64,000 bases of DNA from Acinetobacter johnsonii CIP 64.6 (GCF_000368045.1 NZ_KB849230.1:382602-446601), one strand, 5' to 3'. Positions 17,012 to 26,125 are shown, counted from the stretch's first letter. Made by a program: numbers and translations. Notes: generated by a model from the sequence alone, not told the origin.

Positions 17012-17856
17012 GACGGCATCTCTCCGGTAATGATAGGACTGTCGAGGCGGTTGCCCCATTCACTCCACGCACCGTCATACGCCTGAATATTCCAACCCAA
17101 TAAACGACCTAAAATATAAGCCAGTCCTGAACGGTGATGTGACTGACAGTACACCACCACAGGTTCATTTAAGTTAAAACCCAATTGTTCTAAGCGTTGC
17201 TGCGTGCGTTCTAAAGGGTGCAATCTTAAATGATTTTCACGGTTAAGGGCAGTACTCCATTCAAAATGTAGTGCATTTGGAATGTGACCGCCGCGTCGCG
17301 CTGCAAGGCGCAGGCCGGTATATTCGTCTTCTGTGCGGCAGTCCCAGAGTTGGACTTGGCTGCTTTGAACTTTCTCTAATAACTCAGCATATTCAATTCG
17401 ATACTGCTGTATTTTGGCTTGATCGACCTGTACTAAAGCACTGACAGGTTCAAACTGCTCCACTTCGGAAGTGGTTGGAAGTCCTGCTGCAAGCCATGCA
17501 TGAATTCCACCATTCAGCAAGCTGGTATTTTCAAAACCTAAGCAGTGTAAATTCCAAATCAAACGCCCTGCCCATGCGCCACCTTCATCATCGTAAACCA
17601 CCACATGATGCTCAGGTGAAATATTCAAATAACGAATCAGCTCTTGTAAACCTTCCACATCAGGAAGTAGACCGGTGGCTTGTTCATCTTGGCGCACCAA
17701 AAATTTTGGCTTTAAATGTAAAGCATGTGGAATATGCAATTGGTCATAGACTGAAGCTCGACTTAAATCGACGATGCGTAATTTGTCATTCCCTAAATGC
17801 GGAACCAACTGCTCTGCGTCTATCAACAAGCCAAAATCAAAGGCAGAATGTGTCAT
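17008..17856 (-). CDS. Rhodanese-type sulfurtransferase (SseA-like)
   Basis: This 282-aa protein has two rhodanese domains, as in thiosulfate/3-mercaptopyruvate sulfurtransferases. The N-terminal inactive domain contains RIVDLSRASVYDQLHIPHAL and VVVYDDEGGAWAGRLIW. The C-terminal domain has the LWDCRTEDEYTG block and the catalytic cysteine in VVYCQSHHRSG (about residue 239), followed by WSEWGN near the end. The active-site loop CQSHHRS differs from the CG(S/T)GVT loop of SseA and the CRKGVT loop of rhodanese, so donor preference is open. The stop codon overlaps the start of psd. It may be co-translated with psd, although no metabolic link is obvious. Confidence 0.87.
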   Translation of the reverse strand: MTHSAFDFGLLIDAEQLVPHLGNDKLRIVDLSRASVYDQLHIPHALHLKPKFLVRQDEQATGLLPDVEGLQELIRYLNISPEHHVVVYDDEGGAWAGRLIWNLHCLGFENTSLLNGGIHAWLAAGLPTTSEVEQFEPVSALVQVDQAKIQQYRIEYAELLEKVQSSQVQLWDCRTEDEYTGLRLAARRGGHIPNALHFEWSTALNRENHLRLHPLERTQQRLEQLGFNLNEPVVVYCQSHHRSGLAYILGRLLGWNIQAYDGAWSEWGNRLDSPIITGEMPS

Positions 17857-18019
17857 ATTATTTCGTATGTTTTCAGATTATGCTTTGATCTTAGCACAAC
17901 TCATTTTTACAATTATTCTGATTTTTTGCATTCTTTTAGCAGAATTATAGATATCACTATTCATCAATTTTTTAATACAACAATGCCAGAACAGATTCTG
18001 GCATGGTATATATTTTGGA

Positions 18020-19231
18020 TTAATTGGCTTCTGCTTCAGCAATCTCAAAAACCTGACGTAAATACGCTAAAAAGGTGTCGTTATCCGTCATCGTTTTACC
18101 CGGACTGTCTGAGATTTTCGCAACCGACTGGCCATTACACTCGACCAGTTTAAGCACAATATTTAAAGGAGTTTGTCCCATATCATTGGTCAAATTGGTG
18201 CCAATCCCGAAGCTGACTTGGAAACGGTCTTTGAAATAATTGTGCAGATCCCACGCTTTCTCTAAATTCAGTCCATCACTAAAGGTCAGCATTTTGGTTT
18301 TACTGTCAATTTTCAGCTTTTTATAGTGAGCATAGGCTTTATCGCCCCACTCATACGGGTCGCCACTGTCATGACGCAAACCATCGAACAGCTTGGCAAA
18401 ATACAAATCAAAATCACGCAGGAATGCATCCATCCCCACCACATCCGTCAAGGCAATACCTAAATCACCACGGTACTCTTGTACCCAGGTTTCCAGTGCT
18501 GATTTTTGGAAATTACGTAAACGTACATCCAACGCTTGGAATGCTTGTAGGAATTCATGTGCCATGGTGCCAATCGGGGTTAGGCCCAATTGCTTCGCAA
18601 TTAAGACATTACTGGTACCACGGAAAATATGTGGTGCAGCTTGATTAAACACCTCAATCACATGTTTTTGCCACGCCAAACTATAACGTCGCCGCGTACC
18701 AAAATCAGAAACTAAAAATGGGGGATCATTTGACGTTTGCGATGTTTCATAGTGTTTTAATAAAGCCACTTTGGCCTGTAAGCGACGTTCGCCCTCAGCC
18801 ATCACCTCTTCGCTTCGAATACGGCGGAAATACAGCTCATTGACGATGGCAAGCACAAAGATTTCAAACATCATGGCTTGAACCATCGGCCCTTCAATTC
18901 GAATGTCTAAACGGCCTTGATGATCAATACTGGCCACAATAAAGCGGCGTTTGAGCTGAAACAACTCTAAATAATCGACAAAATCACTTTTGATAAAGCG
19001 CAAACCGCGCAGGTATTGCAGTTCATCGTCTTGAAAACGTAATTGGCAGAGCAAATCTAATTGGTGGTTTAAATCATCGAGAATGTCGACCAAAGGATAG
19101 ACGGTGTCATCCAAATTGCGACAACGGAACTGGTACACACTATGCGCTTGGGGAAACTTATGCAGGACCACCTGTAGCATCGTAAATTTGTACAGATCAG
19201 TATCTAATAAGGATTGGATGATGGCAGACAT
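18020..19231 (-). CDS. pncB: Nicotinate phosphoribosyltransferase (PncB)
   Basis: This enzyme converts nicotinate and PRPP to nicotinate mononucleotide in the Preiss-Handler NAD salvage route, using ATP. The 403-aa protein begins MSAIIQSLLDTDLYKFTM, the family's N-terminal LDTDLYKFTM signature. It contains DFGTRRRYS, GTSNVLIAKQLG, GTMAHEFLQAF, the active-site segment LFDGLRHDSGDPYEWGDKA, and FGIGTNLTND for phosphate binding. The ATG at 19231 is used, since the longer form would start with TTG. Its partner pncA lies about 8 kb away in this window. A promoter was not recognised. Confidence 0.95.
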   Translation of the reverse strand: MSAIIQSLLDTDLYKFTMLQVVLHKFPQAHSVYQFRCRNLDDTVYPLVDILDDLNHQLDLLCQLRFQDDELQYLRGLRFIKSDFVDYLELFQLKRRFIVASIDHQGRLDIRIEGPMVQAMMFEIFVLAIVNELYFRRIRSEEVMAEGERRLQAKVALLKHYETSQTSNDPPFLVSDFGTRRRYSLAWQKHVIEVFNQAAPHIFRGTSNVLIAKQLGLTPIGTMAHEFLQAFQALDVRLRNFQKSALETWVQEYRGDLGIALTDVVGMDAFLRDFDLYFAKLFDGLRHDSGDPYEWGDKAYAHYKKLKIDSKTKMLTFSDGLNLEKAWDLHNYFKDRFQVSFGIGTNLTNDMGQTPLNIVLKLVECNGQSVAKISDSPGKTMTDNDTFLAYLRQVFEIAEAEAN

Positions 19232-19485
19232 ATCATTTTCGGTTTTTAGCAACTTATTGCATTAAAGCACATTTTTTTAAGCTGCATAGCCATGTTTTGG
19301 TAATTCGGTCTTGCTATTCGACCAATTACTCGGGACATTTCTTGTTTCTCTTGATTCAGAATCCAAGTGTTGATGTCTTTATTGTATCGCTCTTGGCCTA
19401 TGTTCTTTTACTTAAACATTGCTATGGATATCAACGCAACGGCCTTGTTTTTTCAATCGATATCTCTCCTGTGCTGCACTTGGTT

Positions 19486-19494
19486 TGCTACAAT
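19486..19494 (+). promoter_or_regulatory. Possible extended -10 promoter for dtd
   Basis: TGCTACAAT matches an extended -10 (TG-N-TACAAT), 37 bases before the dtd ATG. No clear -35 is visible. The rest of the roughly 300 bases between pncB and dtd shows no gene I can support. Confidence 0.3.
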
Positions 19495-19531
19495 TTCAGT
19501 CTGCACAATCAAATGGTAGATAAAATCAGTC

Positions 19532-19972
19532 ATGCGGGCCTTATTACAACGCGTTCTCGAAGCCAAAGTGGTGGTCGATGGTGAAACCACAGGCGAAATT
19601 CAACACGGTATCTTGGTTTTCTTAGGTCTTGGGAAAGAAGACACTTTAGACAAAGGCAAAAAACTGATCGATAAAATTTTAAAGTATCGTTTTTTTGACG
19701 ACGAACAAGGCAAAATGGGCTGGAATGTCAGCCAAGCTGGTGGTGGAATTCTTCTGGTTTCTCAATTCACCTTGATGGCGCACACCCAAAAAGGTTTACG
19801 TCCTGACTTTGGACCAGCCATGCCACCGAATGATGCCGAGGCCTTATACGAACAACTGGTTGAATATACCAAGACTCAGTTTGAGCATGTGCAAACCGGT
19901 ATTTTTGCTGCTGATATGAAAGTACATTTGGTCAATGATGGGCCCGTAACTTTCAATTTAGAAATCGAATAA
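19532..19972 (+). CDS. dtd: D-aminoacyl-tRNA deacylase (Dtd)
   Basis: This 146-aa homodimeric enzyme removes D-amino acids (and glycine from mischarged tRNA-Ala) from tRNAs. It opens with MRALLQRVLEAKVVVDGE, which is diagnostic. It contains the catalytic SQFTLMA motif (about residues 77-83) and the cross-subunit Gly-Pro motif in NDGPVTFNLE near the C terminus. Length is standard. The ribosome site is weak. A short intergenic region with a strong terminator follows. Confidence 0.95.
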   Translation: MRALLQRVLEAKVVVDGETTGEIQHGILVFLGLGKEDTLDKGKKLIDKILKYRFFDDEQGKMGWNVSQAGGGILLVSQFTLMAHTQKGLRPDFGPAMPPNDAEALYEQLVEYTKTQFEHVQTGIFAADMKVHLVNDGPVTFNLEIE

Positions 19973-19984
19973 AAACACCATGCA

Positions 19985-20011
19985 TAAAAAAGCCCTCGAT
20001 AGAGGGCTTTT
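19985..20011 (+). terminator. Terminator after dtd
   Basis: GCCCTC-GATA-GAGGGC (19991-20006) followed by TTTTT and preceded by six A. It may also act on the opposite strand for the SCP2 gene. Confidence 0.85.
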
Positions 20012-20077
20012 TCGATTTCATTGCGCTCAATCTGCCTTTTATAAAGGAGACGGAATCGAGATGTTTAAAAAATCTTT

Positions 20078-20557
20078 TTACTTACCGGTTTTTTCTTTCA
20101 AAAACGCGCGAGCGGCTTTAATTTTTGCTTTCACAGGCTTTGGTAGCTTGGGTGGAACCAATTTTGCAACTTGGTTAAACCAAACTAAGAGACCAAAATC
20201 ACCTTCCATTTTAATGCTGCCGTTTTGCATGCCCGTCATAAATGCGGTTGGGTCACCTTTGATTAAAGTTTTCACACCCTGCTCACTGTCCGCAAACTGT
20301 AAAATAAAATCGGCTTTTTCAGCATCACCTGAAACGGTATCAATCTGACCATTGTTCACAATAATTTGGCGTGCCATACCCAGATCCGTACCAATTTGAA
20401 TACGGAACTGACGTTCATGAACTAATTCAATAAATTTTGGACTGGTACGCGCCAGCTGTTTCATACGAAGTGCCAAACCAGTAACCATTAAATCCAGCGG
20501 ATCCGTGCTGACATCAACCAATGGAAGTTTAACCACAGGAATTGAAGATAGTTTCAT
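20078..20557 (-). CDS. SCP2 sterol-binding domain protein
   Basis: This is a 159-aa protein with an SCP2-like lipid-binding fold (about residues 25-130). The typical pattern is seen in the alternation RQFRIQIGTDLG / RQIIVNNGQIDTV / ADFILQFADSEQGVKTLIKGDPTAFMTGMQNGSIKMEGDFG, where the GD..A...G.....G block is the family signature. The C terminus is Lys-rich. The ATG at 20557 is chosen (MKLSSIPVVKLPL), and the longer form would begin at a GTG. Members bind lipids or act as chaperones for hydrophobic ligands, and a specific role is not known. No partner gene is adjacent. Confidence 0.82.
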   Translation of the reverse strand: MKLSSIPVVKLPLVDVSTDPLDLMVTGLALRMKQLARTSPKFIELVHERQFRIQIGTDLGMARQIIVNNGQIDTVSGDAEKADFILQFADSEQGVKTLIKGDPTAFMTGMQNGSIKMEGDFGLLVWFNQVAKLVPPKLPKPVKAKIKAARAFLKEKTGK

Positions 20558-20658
20558 GACATGAAAGCCTATTGTAATTGTTGATAAATTGACTGTTTTC
20601 AATGCTACCACAAGTTGCCATTTTTACCGCTAGGCTTTGTATAACAATCATGTAAGAA

Positions 20659-20692
20659 CGTAAAAAAGATGCTCTAGGCATCTTCTTTTACG
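20659..20692 (-). terminator. Terminator after the small membrane protein gene
   Basis: A long hairpin, CGTAAAAAAGATGC / loop TCTAG / GCATCTTCTTTTACG, with one bulged base. The run of T follows on the minus strand, the direction of the gene ending at 20708. Confidence 0.7.
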
Positions 20693-20707
20693 GTATGAGG
20701 TTATGAC

Positions 20708-21043
20708 TTAGCGGCTAGAACACTGCTGTTGGTCATCTTCATATACAGGTGTATGTTCAATACAACGGCGCTGCGCCAGTGCACGTTCTGCGCGACGGTC
20801 TTCACGTAGAAGCAACATCGTCACAATAAGCATCGCTGAAGTTAAAGCAGTTAAGTAGCTATAAGTGATCGGCATTTCAAACACTGCTTGCACACCTAGG
20901 CGAATGACTTCCAAGATTCCCCAAAACACCATACCCGCCACCATAAAACTCAACCAGCGACGATAAGGCGAAAAGAAAACAGCAATTAACGCAGCGGCGA
21001 CTAAACTTAAGCCAACGATGGTTGCTAAATTCGCTGTTACCAT
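20708..21043 (-). CDS. Small inner-membrane protein of unknown function
   Basis: This is a 111-aa protein with three hydrophobic segments (about residues 5-24, 31-50 and 60-80) and a charged Arg/Glu/Gln tail containing two cysteines. A strong ribosome site (GGAGG, 5 bases before the ATG) supports the start. I do not recognise the family. It stands alone between the SCP2 gene and a roughly 400-base non-coding region, and it has its own terminator, so it is a single-gene unit. Confidence 0.75.
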   Translation of the reverse strand: MVTANLATIVGLSLVAAALIAVFFSPYRRWLSFMVAGMVFWGILEVIRLGVQAVFEMPITYSYLTALTSAMLIVTMLLLREDRRAERALAQRRCIEHTPVYEDDQQQCSSR

Positions 21044-21453
21044 AAAAACCTCCGTCTAAGATAAATTCAGGCGACTGATACACTGTGCTGAACTCATCCC
21101 CGATACCGTTTAAAATTAATGGATTGTGTAGCTTTCAAACTCTATGCATGCATTATGAGCAGTTTTGAAAAGAAAAAAAGGCTTGTATTTTTAGAATGCG
21201 ACATACCTTGTCGCCATATTATATTGTCATTACATTTTTTTAGATTTGAACTTTTCCAAAACAAAGACGCGCTCAGTCTTGGCGTGTCATTACAAAATAA
21301 AACCCGTATTTTCAGCGCTTAAAAATATTTTTTCCAATTCTGTTGATCGTTGTTTTTATCGACATTTTTCACTAACCGCTCATCGTTTTTCGCTTAAATT
21401 TGCAACAAAAAAACGCAGCTCAAAGGCTGCGTTTTTGATAACACCGAGATGCT
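21044..21453. other. 410-base intergenic region, no supported gene
   Basis: This is AT-rich DNA between the small membrane protein gene and the 3' end of serB. It holds the serB terminator (21407-21436), a 6-bp hairpin GCGACA-TACCT-TGTCGC (21198-21214) and two copies of TGTCATTACA exactly 60 bases apart (21225 and 21285). The open frames here have no ribosome site and low-complexity products, and I do not consider them genes. Promoters for the membrane protein gene must lie at its left end. Confidence 0.5.
21407..21436 (-). terminator. serB terminator
   Basis: AAAAAAA-CGCAGC, 6-base loop, GCTGCG-TTTTT. It lies 18 bases after the serB stop on the minus strand and could work in both directions. 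Confidence 0.85.
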
Positions 21454-22674
21454 TTAAGCACGATTTAGGTCTTTATCGTGCACACCCAATAAATACAACA
21501 CCCCATCTAAGCCGACACTTGAAATGGCTTGATTGGCGTTTTGTCTCACCAGCGGTTTCGCACGGAAAGCTACACCTAAGCCAGCAATCGACAGCATCGG
21601 TAAATCATTTGCACCATCGCCCACTGCAATCGCCTGCTCAAGAGAAATGCCCATCTTATCGGCTAACTCACGTAATAATAATGCCTTACGTGCACCATCC
21701 ACGATGTGACCTTTAACTTCGCCCGTCACCACGCCATTTTCAACGTCTAAGACATTGGCATGAACTTCATCGATGCCAAGTTTGGCTTGTAGATACTCTG
21801 CAAAGTACTGGAAACCACCCGACAAAATAGCCGTGTGGTAGCCCAACGCTTTTAAAGTCGAAATTAAGCGTTCAGCACCTTCTGTAACGGTCAGACGTTC
21901 TGCAATTTTAGGTAGGACAGAGGCGTCCATCCCTTTGAGTAGTGCGACACGTGCACGGAAGCTTTGTTGAAAATCTAGCTCACCCTGCATTGCACGTTCC
22001 GTAATTTCAGCGACTTGTGCGCCGACACCCGCTTCAATCGCCAACTCATCAATCACTTCTTGCTCGATTAAGGTCGAGTCCATGTCAAAACACACCAAAC
22101 GGCGGTTACGACGGTAGGCATTGTCTTCTTGTACAGCTACATCGACATTCAGTTCATGTGACAAACGTAAACAGGCTGCACGCATGGCTGCGGCATCCAG
22201 CATTTGACCACTTAAACCGAATTGAACACAGGCGCGTTTCGGTCCATCGACTTCGCCATTTAAGACTGGACGACCTGACAAACGGGTCACGGTTTCGATG
22301 TTGAAACCTTGGTTAGACACAATATTTGTAACTGCTTGTAAGTGAGACGCCTCAAGCTCTGGCGCCAAAGCCGTGACGATATAACGCGTCCGCCCACCTT
22401 CACTCACCCACTGGTCATATTCAGTTGTAGTGATTGGTTTAAAACGTACAGTTAAACCAATATCATGTGCTAAAATTAGAATTTCCTTCATCGCCAAAGC
22501 TGTTGCAGTTTGGTCGTCTGAAGAAATAACAATACCTAAGGTCAATTGGTTATGAATAACTGCTTGTCCGACATCTAAAATTTGTAATGAATGAGTGGAC
22601 AAAACCTGCATTAATCGAGTGAACTGATTAGGTTGGTCTGGTCCTAAAAATGAAATAAGAATGATTTCTCGCAT
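21454..22674 (-). CDS. serB: Phosphoserine phosphatase (SerB)
   Basis: This HAD-superfamily enzyme catalyses the last step of serine synthesis. The 406-aa form has two N-terminal ACT-like regulatory segments (about 1-85 and 90-180; ILISFLGPDQPNQFTRLMQVL and RYIVTALAPELEASHLQAV). The catalytic domain follows with motif I DMDSTLIEQEVIDELA (about 197-212), motif II in ILSGGFQYFAEYL, a Lys region, and motif IV GDGANDLPML. The double-ACT length is normal for Acinetobacter/Pseudomonas SerB. It is transcribed away from a YtjB-like gene 77 bases upstream, the same divergent serB-ytjB arrangement as in E. coli. Confidence 0.94.
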   Translation of the reverse strand: MREIILISFLGPDQPNQFTRLMQVLSTHSLQILDVGQAVIHNQLTLGIVISSDDQTATALAMKEILILAHDIGLTVRFKPITTTEYDQWVSEGGRTRYIVTALAPELEASHLQAVTNIVSNQGFNIETVTRLSGRPVLNGEVDGPKRACVQFGLSGQMLDAAAMRAACLRLSHELNVDVAVQEDNAYRRNRRLVCFDMDSTLIEQEVIDELAIEAGVGAQVAEITERAMQGELDFQQSFRARVALLKGMDASVLPKIAERLTVTEGAERLISTLKALGYHTAILSGGFQYFAEYLQAKLGIDEVHANVLDVENGVVTGEVKGHIVDGARKALLLRELADKMGISLEQAIAVGDGANDLPMLSIAGLGVAFRAKPLVRQNANQAISSVGLDGVLYLLGVHDKDLNRA

Positions 22675-22751
22675 GAATTGACTCGGGTCTGAGCTACGAC
22701 TATTGTTAGAATCATAATCGAAATTGAATATATTTTCTTTGGAAGTTTACG

Positions 22752-24005
22752 TTGAATGCGCCTAGACAAGGGCTATTTGCTAGCCTATTAATTGTAAGTT
22801 TTGCTTTACATACCTTTTTATTGGTATTGGCAACGACTCATCAACTGAATGAAAACCGTGCCAACCAAGGCCAACTGATGACCTCTCAATTGGTCACAGA
22901 CAGTCTTGCAGAGCTGGAGCCTGCCAACACGGTTTCCCTTGCGCTTTTGGTGGATCGCTATGCGACCAACCCAAGCGTAGCTTCCATTCGTATTTTGGAT
23001 GCCAACAATCAAGTCTTGGCGACAGGTGGACAAGTTCGAACACGTGATGGTGAAGTATTTGTCCGTGATGCGCTGCAAAATGAAAAGAAAGTGGGTAGCA
23101 TTGAAATCACGCTCATTAAACCAAGTATGGGTGAGATTTTACGTACTCAGTGGTTAGCGATTTTATTGTCCTTAGCGATTCATGGTTTACTGTGGTTAGC
23201 TTATCGCGCCATTGCGCGCCCAAGCCGTACCGAATATTTGGCACGGATCAATAACGAATCCCGCTTAAAACATGAAATTCAAGTTTTAACCCAAACGCTT
23301 GAACAGGAAAAACACCATACTGCGGTCGCGATTGCTCAAGCACAACAACAAATCAAAACCAGTGCGAAACCTAAAGAACAAAAACCCGTGATCGTGGATA
23401 ATCATTCGGTTGCACTCAATATTCAATTCTACGACCCGAAACAGTTGATGGACTCGGTGAATACAACCGTGTCTATTCCATACTTTAATTTGTGTCAGAT
23501 TTTCCTCAATAAAAGCACAGAGCTCTGTTTAAAACACTACAAACTCAACAGCTCGGACATCACTACAGTTCAATCCTTTAATGAGCATGGTGCCACCCTC
23601 AGCATGTCGACAGACACACCCAATGCAGTGCCATGTTTAATGATGATCAGCAGTGTGTTCCAACTGCTTTCTGAGGTTTTGTATAAACGTTACCGCGAAG
23701 AAAAGCGCTTTGTTTTACAAACGCGTTGTGGCATTTCAACTGCAGTCGATGCGATGCAGCTGTCTGCAAATCAAGCTGCTGAGCGTTTGGTCCAACAGTT
23801 ATCGGCCAAAGAAAGTGCCGTACATTTAAGCAACGAATTATTGAAAGACATTTCTGAAAGTTACCAATTGGTGAATTTACCTAATCCAACCAATGTCTTG
23901 ACCCGTCATGCCTTTATGGTCAATGGCATGGGTGCGGAGTCTGCAGAGTTGGCGCAAAGCTTAAGAACGGAAATTTTAAAAGCAAAACAATCTAAAGCCT
24001 CTTAA
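22752..24005 (+). CDS. YtjB/Smp-like (AhpA/YtjB family) membrane protein
   Basis: This is a 417-aa protein starting with TTG at 22752. An N-terminal membrane anchor (about residues 8-28) is followed by a periplasmic region of about 100 residues resembling the SMP_2 domain of E. coli YtjB (SIRILDANNQVLATGGQVR). A second membrane segment (about 133-153) leads into a long cytoplasmic part with a coiled coil (about 165-205) and a C-terminal domain I do not recognise. E. coli ytjB also sits divergently beside serB, which supports the assignment. The protein is about twice the length of YtjB, so the extra C-terminal domain is specific to this lineage. Confidence 0.72.
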   Translation: MNAPRQGLFASLLIVSFALHTFLLVLATTHQLNENRANQGQLMTSQLVTDSLAELEPANTVSLALLVDRYATNPSVASIRILDANNQVLATGGQVRTRDGEVFVRDALQNEKKVGSIEITLIKPSMGEILRTQWLAILLSLAIHGLLWLAYRAIARPSRTEYLARINNESRLKHEIQVLTQTLEQEKHHTAVAIAQAQQQIKTSAKPKEQKPVIVDNHSVALNIQFYDPKQLMDSVNTTVSIPYFNLCQIFLNKSTELCLKHYKLNSSDITTVQSFNEHGATLSMSTDTPNAVPCLMMISSVFQLLSEVLYKRYREEKRFVLQTRCGISTAVDAMQLSANQAAERLVQQLSAKESAVHLSNELLKDISESYQLVNLPNPTNVLTRHAFMVNGMGAESAELAQSLRTEILKAKQSKAS

Positions 24006-24019
24006 TTACATCCAATCAT

Positions 24020-24051
24020 AAAAAAAGCCTGACCTACGTCAGGCTTTTTTT
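24020..24051. terminator. Bidirectional terminator between the YtjB-like gene and ppk1
   Basis: AAAAAAA-GCCTGAC-CTAC-GTCAGGC-TTTTTTT, a 7-bp perfect stem with A and T tracts between convergent genes. Confidence 0.9.
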
Positions 24052-24061
24052 ATGGCAACTG

Positions 24062-26125
24062 TTAAATTTTGAGTTGCTTCTGTGCAATTAAATGTTGCTG
24101 CGCACTATACCTTTGCTCTGGATCGGTACAGGCCACTTTAAGCCAATGACCATCGGCTTGTAGCTCCCAAGCATTCAAACAATCATTTAAGTAACTGATT
24201 AATCCGTCTTTATAAATCTGCTTTTTCAAAACGCGATCCAATATTGGAAAGCAGGTTTCAACACGCGAAAATAAATTACGTCCCATCCAGTCTGCGCTGG
24301 CACAGTACAGCTTTTTCTCACCGCCATGCTCAAAACAATACACGCGGGTATGTTCCAGAAAACGGCCCACAATCGAACGCACACGAATATTCTCAGACAT
24401 GCCTTGGACCTGTGGAATCAAACAACAGATCGAACGGATAATCAGATCGACCTGTACCCCTGCTTGTGACGCACGATACAGTGCGGCAATTAACTGAGGT
24501 TCCGTTAAAGCATTGACTTTAATGATGATATGCGCCTTTTGACCGGCTTGTGCAAACTGAATTTCTTGCTCAATCAGTTTTAACAGTTCACTGTGTAAAG
24601 TAAAAGGCGCATGTAACAACGCCTTCAACTTGGCCATTTTGCCCATTCCCGTCAGTTCTTGGAACATACGGTGTACATCTTCACAAATATCAGGCTGTGT
24701 GGTCATCAACCCATAATCAGTATACATACAGGCATTGCCCGCATGATAATTGCCTGTGCCCAGATGGGCATAACGGATCAACTGGGCATTTTCACGGCGT
24801 ACGATCAAAATCATTTTGGCATGGGTTTTATAACCGACAATGCCATACACCACCACCGCCCCAGCTTCTTGCAAAATATTCGCCACGGTAATGTTCGACT
24901 CTTCATCAAAACGCGCCCGTAACTCAATCACGGCTGTGACTTCCTTGCCATTTCGTGCTGCTTCTGCCAAGACTTGTACAATTTCAGAGTCGGGCCCACT
25001 CCGGTAAAGCGTTTGTTTAATCGCCAGCACATTTGGGTCTTTTGCTGCTTCTTTTAATAAACCAATCACAGGCTGAAAAGAATCAAAAGGATGATGCAAC
25101 AACACATCCTGTGCTTTTAAGGTATCAAAGGTACTTTTTTGTTTACGCAAAACTTTGGGAATGACTGGAATAAAAACTGGATGCTTTAATTCAGGCCGGT
25201 CACAACTGGTGCTGAGGCGTGAAAGATTGATCGGCCCATCAATGCGATAAAGCTCCTGCTCAGTTAAATCAAATTCCTTGAGCAGATAATCAATCACCGC
25301 TTCGGGACAGTCATCTTCAATTTCTAAACGCACCGCGCGACCAAAACGGCGTGAAGACAGCTCATCTTTGAGTGCAACCGCCAAATCATCAACATCTTCC
25401 GACAAAATCAGATCAGCATTACGCGTCACACGAAAAGCATAACAACCCGTGGCTTTCATCCCTGGAAACAGATCACTGATGTGCTGCTGAATCATTGCGG
25501 TTAAAAAAATCTGCGTGTCGATATTGCCTGCCACGTTTTTCGGCATCTGAATTAAACGCGGTAATGAGCGCGGTGCAGGGACTATCGCCATCTCAATGCT
25601 TCGTCCAAAAGCATCTTTACCTTGTAAACTCACAATGAAATTCAAACTTTTATTCACGAGGCGAGGAAAAGGGTGTGACGGATCTAAGCTGATTGGGGTC
25701 AAAACCGGTTGGATTTCTTTGGCAAAATATTCTGCAATCCATGCTTTATGTTTTTCTAAAATGTCTTGGAACTGGATGAACTGAATACCTTGCGCTTGTA
25801 ACTCAGGCAAAATCGAATGATTTAAAACTTCAAACTGTTTTTTGACGGCACGATGAATGGATTGGGACAGGTCTTCTAATATCACTTCAGTGGGAACAGC
25901 ATCAGGGGTTCGTGCTATCACATTCATATCGCGTTGTTTCATCAAGCCTGCAATACGAATTTCAAAAAACTCATCTAAATTACGTGAAAAAATAATTAAA
26001 AAAGTTAAACGCTCCAGCACTGGCAAACTCGGATCTAATGCTTGTGCTAAAACCCGCTGATGAAACTCAAATAACGATAACTCTCGGTTAAAATACGTCG
26101 CCGATGAATGCTGAAAATTATCCAT
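24062..26125 (-). CDS. ppk1: Polyphosphate kinase 1 (Ppk1)
   Basis: This enzyme reversibly polymerises ATP gamma-phosphate into polyphosphate. The 687-aa protein shows the four-domain family layout. The N-terminal helical domain has YFNRELSLFEFHQRVL and ILFSRNLDEFFEIR-like text (FSRNLDEFFEIR). The head domain follows. The first catalytic domain contains the autophosphorylated histidine in YKTHAKMILIVRR, and the second contains RSICCLIP and a conserved His in EHTRVYCFEHGG. Length and motifs are normal. It is a single gene here, not beside ppx. The link with phoBR 8 kb away is thematic only. Confidence 0.95.
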   Translation of the reverse strand: MDNFQHSSATYFNRELSLFEFHQRVLAQALDPSLPVLERLTFLIIFSRNLDEFFEIRIAGLMKQRDMNVIARTPDAVPTEVILEDLSQSIHRAVKKQFEVLNHSILPELQAQGIQFIQFQDILEKHKAWIAEYFAKEIQPVLTPISLDPSHPFPRLVNKSLNFIVSLQGKDAFGRSIEMAIVPAPRSLPRLIQMPKNVAGNIDTQIFLTAMIQQHISDLFPGMKATGCYAFRVTRNADLILSEDVDDLAVALKDELSSRRFGRAVRLEIEDDCPEAVIDYLLKEFDLTEQELYRIDGPINLSRLSTSCDRPELKHPVFIPVIPKVLRKQKSTFDTLKAQDVLLHHPFDSFQPVIGLLKEAAKDPNVLAIKQTLYRSGPDSEIVQVLAEAARNGKEVTAVIELRARFDEESNITVANILQEAGAVVVYGIVGYKTHAKMILIVRRENAQLIRYAHLGTGNYHAGNACMYTDYGLMTTQPDICEDVHRMFQELTGMGKMAKLKALLHAPFTLHSELLKLIEQEIQFAQAGQKAHIIIKVNALTEPQLIAALYRASQAGVQVDLIIRSICCLIPQVQGMSENIRVRSIVGRFLEHTRVYCFEHGGEKKLYCASADWMGRNLFSRVETCFPILDRVLKKQIYKDGLISYLNDCLNAWELQADGHWLKVACTDPEQRYSAQQHLIAQKQLKI

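Noticed and set aside
18393..18648. Plus-strand open frames inside pncB
   Set aside because: Antisense to a complete PncB with clear active-site motifs.
19297..19584. Open frame upstream of and overlapping dtd
   Set aside because: It overlaps the dtd start, has no ribosome site and no signature. The dtd frame is well supported.
21119..21716. Two plus-strand open frames in the serB 3' flank
   Set aside because: They contain the serB terminator or run antisense to serB. The products are low-complexity without a start signal.
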